Assembly: GCA_949825065.1 (NCBI GenBank)
Contig: OX463862.1
Span: forward strand, 14,999,592-15,063,591
DNA length: 64,000 nucleotides
Reading direction: 5' to 3'
Source of the DNA: Odontocerum albicorne
Taxonomy: Eukaryota; Arthropoda; Insecta; Trichoptera; Odontoceridae
Under the pieces are notes generated by a model, which had not been told where the DNA came from, searched no databases, and was given only the letters and a program-made list of their open reading frames with translations. Positions 43,831 to 55,179 of the stretch are shown in pieces. A program made the translations under genes and the position numbers. Numbering within the stretch: position 1 is the first letter of the stretch; the number at the start of each line of letters is the position of its first letter.

Positions 43831-44399
43831 AAGTATAACTTTTACCATTTTATTTTACTTTTGGTGCTCATTTTTAAATTTGAAAACAAAAACGGACACA
43901 ACTCATGTTAACACCTAATATTTATAAGTTTATCTAAGCGTATTATTAATTTTTTTTCAACAAAGTAATTATATATTTTCTTTCTTTGGCAAACCCTTTT
44001 CAACCTTCTTACAATATAATTTTATTCGCTAGAAATTACTTAATATGTAAGAAAATACTCTTCCTACTCCCTTGCTCAGCTCAGTATCTCCCCCTTTTAA
44101 TTTCCAGCCGATTAGAAATATCTGGTGTTGTGATACTTTAGCTGGTTTCGCCATTGTTGGGCATCGCCGTTTATCGGTAGCATCACTCACTCGACTGCGC
44201 AAATGTGACGAATCCTCTTATATGCCCGAACATTGAACAATTAGTCAAACATACAACGTAGGAAAAAGTTATTTGAGGTGATGAATAATACGCATTGAAC
44301 AACTTAATGCACAAAACTTCAGTTTGTACTTTGTTTAAAAGATTTCCAATTAAATTTTTTTAATTGGCATTTTTATTAGTTAATTATGCAAAACATAAT

Positions 44400-45035
44400 C
44401 GTATATACCATACTCGAACCGGCAGTATTAAAATCTGCTAAGTTCATAATAGTATTTCGGTGCCAACTTTGATGTATGGAAGTGAAACGTGAACGTGGAA
44501 AATGACTGATAGGACCGAATAAATGTTGTGAAAATGCGTGCATTGAGAAGAATACACATTAGAGATGAATGTGAACTTAATATTGATGTGTTGAGAAAGA
44601 CTAATAATAGAACGCTTAGATGGTTTGGGCATGAATAACGAATGAATGAAGAATTACTAACTAAACAAATATATAGTGCAAATGCGAGTGGAAGATTTGG
44701 TACAGAAAGACATCTAAGTATGGTTGGTTCAAGTGAATGATATTTTGAAAGAAGGTAATGTAAAAAGTCTGAGAAATCGTGGGAGCTGTTAAGAAGGTGT
44801 ATTGGTGTAGAAGAAACGAAAGATGTGTGTCGTGATAGGAAATTTAACCGTATTTATTTACTTTTGTCTGGTTGGTTGGAAGAGATTGCCGCCTGGAAAT
44901 AAACCCGCCTGATTGTTTTTCAATGAAGTGTTAAATAAATAAATAAATAAAGTCCGAGACTCTCTTCTCTCTGCCTACGCCAGCAGGGAAATATATCTTG
45001 ATGGTATGAATGTATTACCAGATTTTTTTACTTTG
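44400..45035 (+). mobile_element. LINE R-b 3' region carrying a tail-family insertion
   Basis: GATGTATGGAAGTGAAACGT, AAATGCGTGCATTGAGAAGA, AACGCTTAGATGGTTTGGGC, AGTATGGTTGGTTCAAGTGA, ending GGAAATATATCTTGATGGTA. Between 44,855 and 44,950 a T1 tail (TTTTGTCTGGTTGGTTGG ... AAATAAATAAATAAA) is inserted, splitting the LINE's end from its body. Confidence 0.7.
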
Positions 45036-45819
45036 TCATAATTTGATCTTATCTGTCCTGGTTAACTCTGGGGCTCAGGTGGATAATAGACTAGTTAATC
45101 ATTATTGGCATCCTCGTTTTTTATATTCATTTATTTTAAAGGTCAAATGACCTTTTCGAGCATTTTAAATCAACATTAACTTGTAAGCAGTGCTTGCATA
45201 TCAATAGAAAAAAAACAGTGTAAGACGAACCCAACACAGTAACAAAATCCATATTATTGACCCAATTCATCCCGAAAAGAACGACTTCTTCACTTTTCTC
45301 TTGGGAATAATCAAAATCATGCTAAAGTCCATACAGTGTCCATACTGATTACCCAACCTATCTAGTATTCTCATGCAAGAGTTATACACTAAAATAGTTG
45401 TAACTATGTTATTATCTAATAAAATATTTTGCCGGGGCCGTCTATACTTTACTTTCAAAGCTTATTCTGGATGGAGGCATTTTATGGAATCCTGCGTTCC
45501 GAAAGTATAGGATGATAAATATTAAATATGAACATGATTATTCAAAAATGATTAAATCTAAAAAAACATGTTTTTGTTTTATTTGAAATCTCCAAAAAAC
45601 ATAGATCAATACTAAATATCAATTCCGTTAAATGAATATTTTATAATATATTTAAACGGTTTAAAGATTTTTTGTTCCATATAAACCTGTACAAAGTAGC
45701 CATATATTTCCTAAATTATTATACGATTAGCAATCCCACGTGCTCAAGTATGATTGTCAACCATCCTGCGGATGAAGGACGCATGTGCATGTATTGATTA
45801 ATTGTGTACAAACTATTGC

Positions 45820-46050
45820 GTCGGAACTTAAGGTTTGTCTTGACAGATTAAACCTTAAGTTCCGATGTCTTGACAGATAAAACCTTAAGTTCCGATGTCT
45901 TGACAGATTAAACCTTAAGTTCCGATGTCTTGACAGATCAAACCTTAAGTTCCGATGTCTTGACAGATCAAACCTTAAGTTCCGATGTCTTGACAGATCA
46001 AACCTTAAGTTCCGATGTCTTGACAGATTAAACCTTAAGTTCCGATGTCT
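45820..46050. repeat. 30-bp minisatellite, seven units, inverted half unit at the left
   Basis: Unit boundaries fall every 30 bp from 45,841; core TGACAGATTAAACCTTAAG and TTCCGATGTCT. At 45,820-45,840 the same core is inverted. Because 30 is a multiple of 3, a minus-strand frame of SRHRNLRFDL repeats stays open; I regard it as a by-product. Confidence 0.95.
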
Positions 46051-46054
46051 TGAC

Positions 46055-46350
46055 ATATTTATTTTATTTATTTATTATTACACATGACAAGAAATATACA
46101 TAATTTGCGAAAAAACAACAGGTAATTTAATTTACACATACATTATTTTAATTGATCTGGGTTAGTCGCCTTTCATTTGTCGTATCCCCAATAAACTGGA
46201 TTTTGCCTGTATCTCACTGAGGATATTTAGCATGAAAAAATAAATCGATACTTCTTTCCGATTTTTGATTACACAAAAACAAAACCCCGTTGCACGTTCT
46301 CATCAACCTGACAATCAGTGACACTCAATTACAACTGGAAACATCATGCG
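46055..46350 (-). mobile_element. Insertion within the minisatellite
   Basis: ~295 bp begin with TATTTATTTTATTTATTTAT (an AATA-type tail read in reverse). They end where the interrupted repeat unit resumes at ATCAAACC (46,353). This suggests a SINE/LINE 3' fragment in minus orientation; the body is unassigned. Confidence 0.55.
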
Positions 46351-46405
46351 GAATCAAACCTTAATTTCCGATGTCTTGACAGATCAAACCTCAAGTTCCG
46401 TTATT
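46351..46405. repeat. Resumed minisatellite, about two diverged units
   Basis: ATCAAACCTTAATTTCCGAT and ATCAAACCTCAAGTTCCG continue the array. Confidence 0.85.
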
Positions 46406-46755
46406 AAAAAAATAAAAGTTTGAAGGCGATCGTCAACTTTAATATGCTACAGCCTTCTCATTGTATGCAAAAATATGCAGAAACTCATATGTCGTTCCTA
46501 AATTGTCTCAACAGCAGAACAAGTAAAATGTGGATTGGTTTTTTTTGCATTACGTCCATATTACGATCTCAAAAAAGATCTATGGATATTACTACTAGAC
46601 AGTTTTTACTAAATCATTTTTTCCTTTGTTCACTTTAACCTTGATAAAGATCTTAAGTTCAGTCAGGTGTTATTTCTATGTGTACACCTTTTCAACATTC
46701 TTTTCATCCTATTCAATCATCTCAACATTCGAGGGGAGGCCAGACTGACCAATGG

Positions 46756-46947
46756 TCAAGCATTCAAGTTGATCCACGACCGGCGTCCTTTGTGGTATTT
46801 GAAAACCAGATCTTGGTCCCGAGTCTCGTCACACCCTTGTACGTTTAGGGTCTCGGGGGGAATCAGAGGGCTGTAATCTCTGAACTTTGAAATGTCAAAC
46901 TGGGGATAATTCGGCTCTGAAGCCATTTTGATTGTAAATCTCAACAA
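46756..46947 (-). CDS. Small coding-like ORF, unrecognised
   Basis: The best internal start (46,923) has an insect-like CAAAATGG context. It gives MASEPNYPQFDISKFRDYSP, LIPPETLNVQGCDETRD, QDLVFKYHKGRRSWINLNA, 56 codons and TGA. The composition (Pro, Asp, Lys, Arg, Trp) is protein-like and differs from surrounding frames. No signal peptide or membrane segment. It may be a small host protein, a retrocopy or a transposon leader; no family recognised. Confidence 0.3.
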   Translation of the reverse strand: MLRFTIKMASEPNYPQFDISKFRDYSPLIPPETLNVQGCDETRDQDLVFKYHKGRRSWINLNA

Positions 46948-47164
46948 ATGTCATTGTAAACTGGAATAACACGTGCTAACTATTTCAACCCCGTTCAAAG
47001 CAATAAAAAAACAATAAGGTTATACATAATATTATATATCGATACATACTCTGTGTAAATAATGTTACATTAAAATTATAAATATGTACAACAGTTGGAA
47101 ACTTTATCATAAAATATTTAATACAAATATAGACAAAACATATATTAGATAACGCTTTCCTTGT

Positions 47165-47482
47165 ACTGTCGTCGTTGCTTTGCCTCGTATTCGAGGGACC
47201 CTTTACCATCCCAATATCAATTAAGTTGGAAAGCGAAGGTGTGCCGAAGCCATGCCGTTTCTTCTCTTTAAACAAACTCACCGGCCCACTACCAAGTGAG
47301 GCGACCGGAGTACACCGGTATGTTTTTCTTTTTTTTTTAAAGAATATATATGCCTGAAATCATAGGTATCCTTATACCCCGATTACTAGGCAGGTCATTC
47401 GAGAGGAGTAGCACAGCGCGGGATTTGAACCGGCGACCTTCCGCAACAAAGTTCAGTGCGTTACCGCGCGGCCATGCACCTA
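47165..47482 (-). mobile_element. SINE-A, near full length, minus strand
   Basis: The reverse complement starts with GGCCGCGCGGTAACGCACTG (box A region) and GCCGGTTCAAATCCCGC (box B). The CTCGAATGACCTG.. body, A-run, GGTCGCCTCACTTGGTAGTG and TTGATATTGGGATGG-GGGTCC end follow. At 47,495-47,575 a SINE-B tail in minus orientation adjoins it. Confidence 0.75.
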
Positions 47483-47929
47483 TTCTACTCGCTTTCGTTG
47501 TATACAGTACACCCTTGCGGGGCTATTGGCATGTGCCGATCTCTCCCAACCTACGAAAAAGATGTTATTAAATTTTGAATGATATGACTAACCTAGCCAA
47601 TCATCAAAAAGTTATCTTAGTCATACAATGTCAAATCGATTGCAAAGTAGCCTAATACGAGATCTGCGTACATTTTGTCTCGTCACCATCCCCCAATCGG
47701 ATACGCGCGTGTGCCAAATCAAACACAATATTTTTAATCATCATGTAGAGGTACATTGACATAGAGTGGATTGACATAGTGGAGATCTCACCCTGAGGCC
47801 CACCCTATGGATCATGTTACAGTTCCAACAATAGCGATTCCGCTATTAATTATTATTGCACGTGGGAAAGCAAATATACCTCAGCTCCGATGACAAAATG
47901 AAATTGATTGAAAAAAACTTCAGTTGTTA

Positions 47930-48180
47930 TTATGTAGTTTTGAATTTTGATAGATTTGGAATGCCAAGAATGAAAAAAAAAATGAATTGCTTAGATTAAA
48001 AAAATGTTTGGATTAGTTGACAAAAAGTTGATTTGGAATGCCTTAGTTGAAAAAAAGTTAATTTAGAATGTCTCGATTGAAAAAAAGTCGATCCGAATTG
48101 CCTTGATCGAAAAAACATTGATTTGGAATGAATAGATTGAAAAAACCTGATTTGGAATCATATATGGTATTGACAAAATA
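47930..48180. repeat. Degenerate ~33-bp tandem repeat
   Basis: Loose units TTGATTTGGAATGCCTTGA + TTGAAAAAAAG, about seven times. Confidence 0.7.
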
Positions 48181-48284
48181 TTTTAAAATTATGCTTTGAA
48201 TTGGTTAGTTGAAATGGGATGTATTTAGCTTTTTTATGGTTTGAGATGGGTCGCAATCTGGTAAAAGTTCGTCTAGTAATAATA

Positions 48285-48345
48285 CTCCGCGCTAAACGTG
48301 TACGAGTATTGTTGCTTCTTCGCGTGAGGGATAGTATTGCTAATA
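48285..48345. repeat. MITE fragment (GAGTATTGTTGC motif)
   Basis: TGTACGAGTATTGTTGCTTC and TCGCGTGAGGGATAGTATTG match 4,165-4,215. Confidence 0.45.
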
Positions 48346-48599
48346 CATGTGATTTAGGTTAGCTTTTGAAATAAATTAGATAAATAAGTAAATTATTTAT
48401 TACAAGATATTTTTTTATCTTGTCATATCTAATTTATTTTATCATATCTCTATAATCTTACGTTTTGTCCCCACTAAGATTTTCACTGTTTTTGAATGAA
48501 CTAAGCACTTGTAAGATATCAGAATAAAACACTTAATAGGTGGTTTGTCATATAAAAAAAGGCATTTTACTACATATTTAGAAATATTATAATTTAAGT

Positions 48600-48780
48600 T
48601 GGAATGAAGATTCATAAATATACGTGGATAAAATAGATATTTTAAGTAAGTTGAAGAAGCGTAAGATGGTCTACAAAGGTGAAGGGAATGAATGACAAAA
48701 GAACGAAGAAGCAAGTATACAAGTTAGAAGTGCAAAATGTGCGTGGAAGAGATAGACCGAGGAAAACGTGGCTGCATCAA
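48600..48780 (+). mobile_element. LINE R-b fragment, diverged
   Basis: GTGCGTGGAAGAGATAGACC and AAAACGTGGCTGCATCAAAT code for GRDRPRKTWLHQM, the GR.RP.K.WL(D/H) block. Confidence 0.55.
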
Positions 48781-49224
48781 ATGGACCAAATTTTGAAAAT
48801 TGTGCTTGACGAGATGTATGAATGTGGAGCAAATATGGCGATATGTTCTCTTCGCCCAACCCCCAAAGAACACAACGTGGTGATTTTGATGTATGTATTT
48901 AAAATGTAAGCAATGTGGCTGTTCAAGTCGACGGCACCTTTTAGTACGACAATTCTTCCATTTATCATTCGTTATAAGGAAAATAGATTGAACGAGCATT
49001 CAATAGGAACTCGAAAGGTGGGTATGGGGCGTGGGCATTGGACATGGAGAGAGGGGGTGGTAGTGGTGACTGGCGCCGGAAATGAGGATATAAGGGGTGA
49101 ATCAGACAGAGATTGGGGGGTAGAAGTGATCTCACGCTATATTTGCTCCTATCTACGTTGTATTAAGCCGCTGTTAAAGCATATAGCACAAGGTAAAAAG
49201 GCGATATGATAGTCTCTTTCAAAC

Positions 49225-49360
49225 AGATTTTTTAAGAGGCCTTAAGTGGAAACCAGACTGAAATCCATTTTAATCAAATTGGGTGCAAACGGGAATTGAA
49301 CTCTTAACCTCCCAGTCGGAAGACAAGCGTTTATCAACTAGGCCACGTAGGTCATCCAAA
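49225..49360 (-). mobile_element. SINE-B 5' half, minus strand
   Basis: Reverse complement: GGCCTAGTTGATAAACGC head, GAGTTCAATTCCCGTTTG box B, then the CAGTCTGGTTTCCACTTAAG body. Confidence 0.7.
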
Positions 49361-49620
49361 AATATACATTCATTATAAATAAGTAAAACAATATTGTCTT
49401 AGCCTTATTACTATGGCATTTTCAACTTCAAAAGATAATTTACATATATTAAAAATCTATATATTCATTCGTTATTGTCAAAGTATTTCCAACGCCCACA
49501 GTTTTTTTCTTTTACTCTTGACAGTGGGGTATGAAATACCATTAAGGTCCGAAAACTTCCGGCTTGAACAAGTAAGAGTATGAGACCACATATTCAGGCG
49601 ATGTTACAGTATTCATTTAT

Positions 49621-49967
49621 AACATCTACCCTCAGTAGTATATCAAGTACAGCAGATAGAAGACGTGTTGTTTCGTTATTTTCTAACACTTAAGTAAGAA
49701 AGTGAGAGGTTGAGGTTAAAAGAGGTTGCGGGTTCGATCCCCGCTGGAACCCAGATTTTTTTAAATAGGATTCCAGCCTGGTTAACACTTAGGGCCTATA
49801 AAAAACATCTCTTTGGTTGGTTGGAAGGGATTGTCACATGGCAATAAACTCGCCAGGTTAAAAAAAAGTGACTTGCCAACCGCGCGATACTTCAATGTTT
49901 ACCATTTCAGAATATAACGAAACAACACGTTCTTTGTCGGCTCTAGTTGAAATACAAGTGATGGTAG
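49621..49967. mobile_element. Foldback MITE copy 2, containing a SINE-B (about 49,692-49,865)
   Basis: Outer arms AGAAGACGTGTTGTTTCGTT and AACGAAACAACACGTTCT are as in 11,703-12,001. The inner CTTGCCAACCGCGCGATAC equals CTTGATAACCGCGTGATAT there. Between them a plus-strand SINE-B carries box B GGTTCGATCCCCGC and the TTGGAAGGGATTGTCACATG tail. Confidence 0.65.
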
Positions 49968-50279
49968 AGATATCAAATTTTAACTGTAACATCAACTAAT
50001 CATGCGATGGGTGTGGCCGGTATGGTACCTCTATACACGCTTTAGCTTGTTTTACGCCGTAAACTTTTGGACCATAATGGTAAATCAATATTCGTATCAA
50101 TCCTGTTCAAAATAGTTACGGCCTTTCCAACAGGCATAGCGGCTGGGTCGCGCATTGTATTATATTGCCTAAACTTGATTGTAATTTATAAATTGATTCA
50201 AGGATTTAATAAATGCCTGCCTTTTATCGACGGCAGCCACCTAAAACAAAAAGGACTCTCTTCAACTCTCGGATAGTCC

Positions 50280-50475
50280 AACATCACGTGGTGATGATCT
50301 GGCCAAAGCGACGGTAGGACGTCGCAGTGCTCGGCCCCGCGCCGACATGGTATCGCGTGACGCGACACCGTCGCTCCACCTGTCCCCTCCCCCGCCACTC
50401 TACTGTCCTCTGTCCCAACCCCTCATCACGGGGGTGGGGGACCATTATCTTTGCGGGGGGCGCAATCGGTTCTAA
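50280..50475. other. GC-rich island 1
   Basis: CpG-dense sequence (GGCCCCGCGCCGACATGG, CGCGTGACGCGACACCGTCG, CCCCTCCCCCGCC). It could be a promoter/CpG-rich region. No convincing exon follows within the window. Confidence 0.35.
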
Positions 50476-50534
50476 TGGACCAGACGACTCTTCAATTGTT
50501 ATATTCAGGTGTTTTCATTTTATGGATCAAACTT

Positions 50535-50680
50535 GACGAGCCGCGTGACTTAGTTGGTAGAGTGCTTGTCTTTCAGCTCGGAGGGTTCAGGTTCGATTCC
50601 CGATGGTTCACAGAAAATGGGTTCAACAAACCTTTCAAGGTATTTCTGGTTGGTTGGAATAAATGTAGGACCGATTGGCT
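50535..50680 (+). mobile_element. SINE-B with well preserved tRNA-like head
   Basis: GAGCCGCGTGACTTAGTTGG and TAGAGTGCTTGTCTTTCAGC (box A region), then GTTCAGGTTCGATTCCCGAT (box B). A short body and GGTTGGTTGGAATAAATG follow. Confidence 0.75.
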
Positions 50681-50799
50681 TCTCCGATCAAGTGGCGTCA
50701 AATAATAGTTTTGCAGCATTCGAAATATTCTGTGACAGTACTGGCAACTTGCTAGGATGTTTGAACTCCAGGACTTAAGACACTTCTTAAGTATATTTA

Positions 50800-51100
50800 C
50801 TGCGCTGCGAATATTTTTCCTTCTTTCGTGATGTCGGACCTTAAGTCCGTCATCACTACGATCCCGTCACCACCCACGGTATTATGGGAGACAACATAAA
50901 TCTCCATCCAGTGCAATCTACGCTAGAAGATCGAAATCTTCTTTTTTTGTGAACGCGACGTCCCGTAGTGACGACGAAGGAACTGACCTAGTGGACTCCT
51001 CCTCTGGTGGTCACACACCTGAGAGTGAAAAAAATAGCATCGACGACAGACTTAACCCCTAACGTCACGATTGAAGGAAAATTCGTTGTAGGTATATTAT
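50800..51100. repeat. Interspersed repeat, copy 2 of 12,005-12,560
   Basis: GTCACCACCCACGGTATTATG, GAAGATCGAAATCTTC, CCCGTAGTGACGACGAAGGA in the same order. Confidence 0.6.
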
Positions 51101-51179
51101 ACAACTAAAGTGTATATAACTTATGATTCCGATTACAAGGAAATCAAGGTATTAAATGTTAGAGATTGACGACCTTCTT

Positions 51180-51305
51180 AACCAACTTTTAAATAAGATT
51201 CCAGGCTGACTTTCACTTAAAGCTTCTTTGACATATTTCTGTTTGGTTGGAAAAGATTTCCGCATGGCGATAAAGCCGCAAGGTTGCATTGAAAACAGCG
51301 AAAGT
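51180..51305 (+). mobile_element. SINE-B 3' part
   Basis: AGATTCCAGGCTGACTTTCA, TTTGGTTGGAAAAGATTTCC, GCATGGCGATAAAGCCG. Confidence 0.55.
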
Positions 51306-51509
51306 ATAGTGGAATGAAACATGCATGTAGTTTTTAGCTGTAATATTATTTTTAAGCGGTATATGAATAATTTTTTTATTTAACTGTCCAACTGAGAATG
51401 CATAAACAAAAACTATATTTATTAATTTATCAAAAGGTACGGCTTTGTGTAACTCCATGTTGGAGTATTTAACAAACAATTACTTTGTCATTCAACTTAT
51501 TCAATTAAT

Positions 51510-51592
51510 CCCCGCAACACGTGTTTCTACCTCCTATACAAGCGGGATTAAGACAGCCTCGGGATAAGGGGTAGAAACACGTATAGCGAGGA
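51510..51592. repeat. Imperfect inverted repeat
   Basis: ACACGTGTTTCTACCTCC opposes GGGGTAGAAACACGTAT; AAGCGGGATTAAGACAGCC lies between. Confidence 0.6.
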
Positions 51593-51630
51593 TACATTTG
51601 ATTAGTAGAATAACAAATTATTTTATTATT

Positions 51631-51737
51631 TGTAATTTGTTTTTATCAAACACTGTTTATTCCACTTAATGTAACGGTGTAACCCTACCGGTTTCAAGGT
51701 TTTCACCTCATTGTCAGGGGAGCACAAACAAGACTGA
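51631..51737 (-). mobile_element. PLE pLTR remnant
   Basis: The reverse complement carries AGTCTTGTTTGTGCTCCCCT, GACAATGAGGTGAAAACC, TTGAAACCGGTAGGGTTACA and AAACAGTGTTTGATAAAA. The hammerhead-like core is mutated to CTGACAA. Confidence 0.75.
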
Positions 51738-52299
51738 CTAATAATAAATTATTTTATGTTTAAACATTAAAAGCTATCTAACTAAACTACCACATGACGA
51801 TCAAAATAACTCACATCATTCTGAGAGAAAAAAACAACACTGCTTTGAGCCTTTGAGTTTTCCCGTAACTTCGCGATAATCTCATTAGTAAAATTGAAAT
51901 CAACAAACCAAAAAAAAAAACAAATTCTTTCATATTGGCGCCATCCCTCCCCTCGGCTAACGTTTTTCTTCTAATTCCCGACGGCTGCACAGTGCGTGCT
52001 AAGACCAAAGTCAATCCAGTTGAACACAGCCAACCAACCGTCTACGGTCCAATGTATAATAGTATCGCCCAAACAAACGTATTGGTAGTATTTAGCGTAA
52101 TACCACCAAACAGCTCAGTGTAAAAACTGAGGGAGATTTTTCCATATCGTCGGTTTTCAAACTTTTTGACCCTCGTCACTTGATACGAAAATTAAGTTAA
52201 TAGGGACCATCATAAAGGAAGAGGAAATTTCAAATGAAATGGGTTTAACGAACGTGCATGCTTGTTTTATTTATCATATCTTATTATATCGAACAAATG

Positions 52300-52705
52300 C
52301 TGTAGAAATGCGTACAATGAGAAAAATTCATGGGGTAACAATGTATAACAGAATACGAAATTGAGTAATTAGGGATGAATGTGAATGGCTGATGTGTTGA
52401 GTAAGATTAAGAAGAATACTCTGAGATGGTTTGGGCATGTGGAACAAACGAAAGAAAAAAATCTAACAAAACAAATATATAGTGCAAATGTAAGTAGAAG
52501 GAGTGAGAGAGGAAAGAAAGTATGGTTGGATCAAGTAAATTATATTTTATAAGAAGAAAATGTAGTAAGTCAGATCAACCGTATCAATTGTATGGATGCA
52601 GAAGAAATGAAGGGTGTGTGTTAAGATAGGAAGTTCTGGTGTTTTTCAGTCCTCTCTACCTACCCCGATACGGAAATGACGTAATTATATGGATATATGT
52701 ATCCC
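52300..52705 (+). mobile_element. LINE R-b 3' region
   Basis: AAATGCTGTAGAAATGCGTA, CTCTGAGATGGTTTGGGCAT (LRWFGH), AAAGTATGGTTGGATCAAGT (KVWLDQV). It ends CTACCTACCCCGATACGG and ATGGATATATGTA. It is the most complete R-b end in the window, though broken by stops. Confidence 0.72.
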
Positions 52706-53077
52706 ATCCTATTTTTTCCCGTATTTTCTAGTACGATCTAGATTTTTTTCTAAATTTAAATATATATTTACACAAATGAGAAAAACATGTAATCTGTAAA
52801 TTTGTATTTAAAAATCCTTTTTTTAATGAATTTCGAAGAACTTGAATAGCAAAAACACATAAAATTCTAAGGTATTTAAACTTTCCAAATGAGCGTAAAT
52901 CAATGATCAGCTCCAAGTATAAATTTGATGTTAGTAATTTTCAAAAAATTAAAAACGGCAAATTAGAATTTGAAACGCATGAGTATAAATACAACTAGTC
53001 ACAAAAATTAAAAGCGTTTACATAAATCATATACAAAAAATATCAAAAAGCAGTATGCACATGCAAACCACCTACTA

Positions 53078-53249
53078 TAGTATCCGGCGGTAAGTAATAC
53101 ACATCGGGCTTAAGAAAGAGACTCGCTTTGTAGAGCATCGTCTCTGTCGCAGATGCGCTAAGAGTCCGTGCGACAAAGACGACGCTCTACAAAGCGACAG
53201 TCTCTTTCTTAAGCTCGATGTGTATTACTTACCGCCGGGCACTGTACTA
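53078..53249. mobile_element. Palindromic MITE, copy 3 (short form)
   Basis: Same ends and centre as copies 1 and 2, but the GTCGGCCATAAT...TTCG block is absent from both arms. The left arm runs AGAGACTCGCTTTGTAGAGC and the right GCTCTACAAAGCGACAGTCT. Confidence 0.82.
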
Positions 53250-53339
53250 AAAAAGACGGAAACGCACATCGAAATATCAACATATTTACCGAGATCGCGA
53301 AAAGTTTCAGAGAAACAAAATAAACGAAAATTTGTGAAT

Positions 53340-54170
53340 CTTTAACCCTTCATATACAAATTTCCGGGTGTAAGTCTAACGTCTTATACGACAAGGTTAC
53401 ACAAGTCGTTCAATTTTCTTTACATTTAAGTTTTTATTTAAAAAATACATTACTTTAAGTCCGTAATAAATTTTAATAATTTTGTCTTTGAAATTGACCT
53501 CAGAACAGTTGAAGATCAAGGGTTGTTACTAAAACTAAGTCATATTCGAAACATATTTTGAAAAACACTGCCTTATGCCATTATTTCCCCATTTCATTAC
53601 GTGTTTATCCCGTTTTTTCCCCGTTTTGTTTTTCTTCTTTCTCCCCGCGCATTTGGAGGGGAGAGTCCCACGTCCCGGACGGCGGCGCTTGTTATAATTA
53701 CTCCGATGATGAGATGACATTATCGATAGCAGATGCGCGCAGTCGCTTTGTGGCTATTATCACGCACGCCACGCCGTGTGGGGAATGCCGAGGTGGATTA
53801 ACAACTATTCATGTAATGGAAATCGTAAAACGAAACAGTGCGCTATACAAATTAAATGCCGAACGATAGTTTTATGTAAGCTTTATTTTTCAGAAATCTT
53901 GAAAACGATCGATTCTACTTGAGTTTAACATAATATGAAAAAAGTAAGGCTAGAATTAAAATACAAACCCATACAAAATAATTTATATTTTATTCTATAG
54001 ATTTTTTTAGAGAATAGCAATTTGATATTTTTTTGTATTCTCCGTTGCATTAACATGAAATCGAGGAACCTTAAGTAAATAAATTTGAAAAATATATGTG
54101 TTAACATATTTTTTTTTTTTAATTTCATTAATTGATTTGTATGATACCCTTCAATTTATCAGATTTACTG
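53340..54170. other. No supported gene
   Basis: A 103-codon frame at 53,558-53,869 (+) is mixed in composition and contains TPCGECRGG, but has no domain I recognise and no supporting splice or start signals. The rest is AT-rich. Confidence 0.4.
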
Positions 54171-54259
54171 ATACATATCGAAGAGCGTGTCCGGGAGCTA
54201 ACATTGGCATCGATCCCCATCAATTGAGGCTTTGGGTTCAGAGTCACTGGAGTAGGTAC

Positions 54260-54455
54260 GAAACTCGTTAGTTGCACGTGATAGCAATACTGCCGCATAT
54301 AAAGAGGCGACAATACTCGAACACGGCTAACGCGTGTGAGTATTGTTACCAGGTGAACTATTTTACCAGTCTGAGACTCTTTTTTTCCATCGGGAATCGA
54401 ACATAAAACCTTCTGGAGGAGACGAGCGTCTTACCAATTAGCCCACGATAAAAAA
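54260..54455. repeat. MITE inverted repeat next to a SINE-B head (minus)
   Basis: GGCGACAATACTCG (54,306) opposes CGTGTGAGTATTGTTACC (54,330-54,350). A reversed SINE-B head (TTACCAATTAGCCCACG) is at 54,380-54,450. Confidence 0.5.
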
Positions 54456-54459
54456 TCAT

Positions 54460-55170
54460 TAAAATTTAGTAATTATACGAGTATATGTAGAGCCTAAGAA
54501 ATATGTTTAGCCCAAACTATAAATTCAGACTTCTCAAATACGAACATTTATATTAAAACAATTTTTTATAGCGTTATTAAGTGACCCAAAAAGCGTTGTC
54601 AAATGACCGAAGTATAAAAAAGATTATATTTATTAATCAATACAGAATGTTTCATAAGTCCGAAAAACTAATATTTGATTAAAAAAATATAAAAAAGAAA
54701 TCGGCGGAAACGTTAAACGCACTTGGAATCCACCATAAATTGAATCCAGGACACGAGAAAATATAGCATTCTTAACACTAATGCCAACAAACAGATGAAG
54801 CTAAATCGTTACATATCCCTACCGACATATGGGTACACCGATCTATGTACCTTCATCTATTCACGATCCAAAAAGCCCAAACAAACCGCGTGTGTCTACG
54901 TAAATTTTTAATACGTTTGCCCGTTCCGTGATGGTGTTTTTCTCCTCCCTCGCCCTCATTAACGATAACAATCCGCCCATCCACCCTTCCACTGCTACTC
55001 TGACATTTCCTCTCTTTCTGTAGAAGGACGGAGGAAACTAGTCAAGCTGTACTGTATAAAACGAATGCGTAAAATGTCTTGTTAATTATAGTAGAAATCG
55101 CCACCATCATCACCACCAACCTAACCTAACGTATTACAAATTATGATATATACATACATAACATTGCGTC
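54460..55170. other. No supported gene
   Basis: A TCCTCTCTTTCTGTAG acceptor-like site (~55,005-55,022) is not followed by an open frame. Two CCTAA units at 55,120-55,131 are too few to be telomeric. Confidence 0.4.
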
Positions 55171-55179
55171 ATTCATGAT

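Noticed and set aside
45841..46050. CRISPR-like array
   Set aside because: Units are directly adjacent with no variable spacers, and the genome is eukaryotic.
45757..46056. Repetitive 99-codon protein (SRHRNLRFDL units)
   Set aside because: By-product of a 30-bp minisatellite whose period keeps all stop-free frames open.
47350..47571. 73-codon frame
   Set aside because: Lies wholly within SINE-A and a SINE-B tail.
50535..50680. Functional tRNA gene
   Set aside because: Boxes A and B are present but the acceptor stem does not close, and a SINE-B body and tail follow.
55115..55135. Possible TTAGG telomeric repeat
   Set aside because: Only two adjacent CCTAA units; no array.
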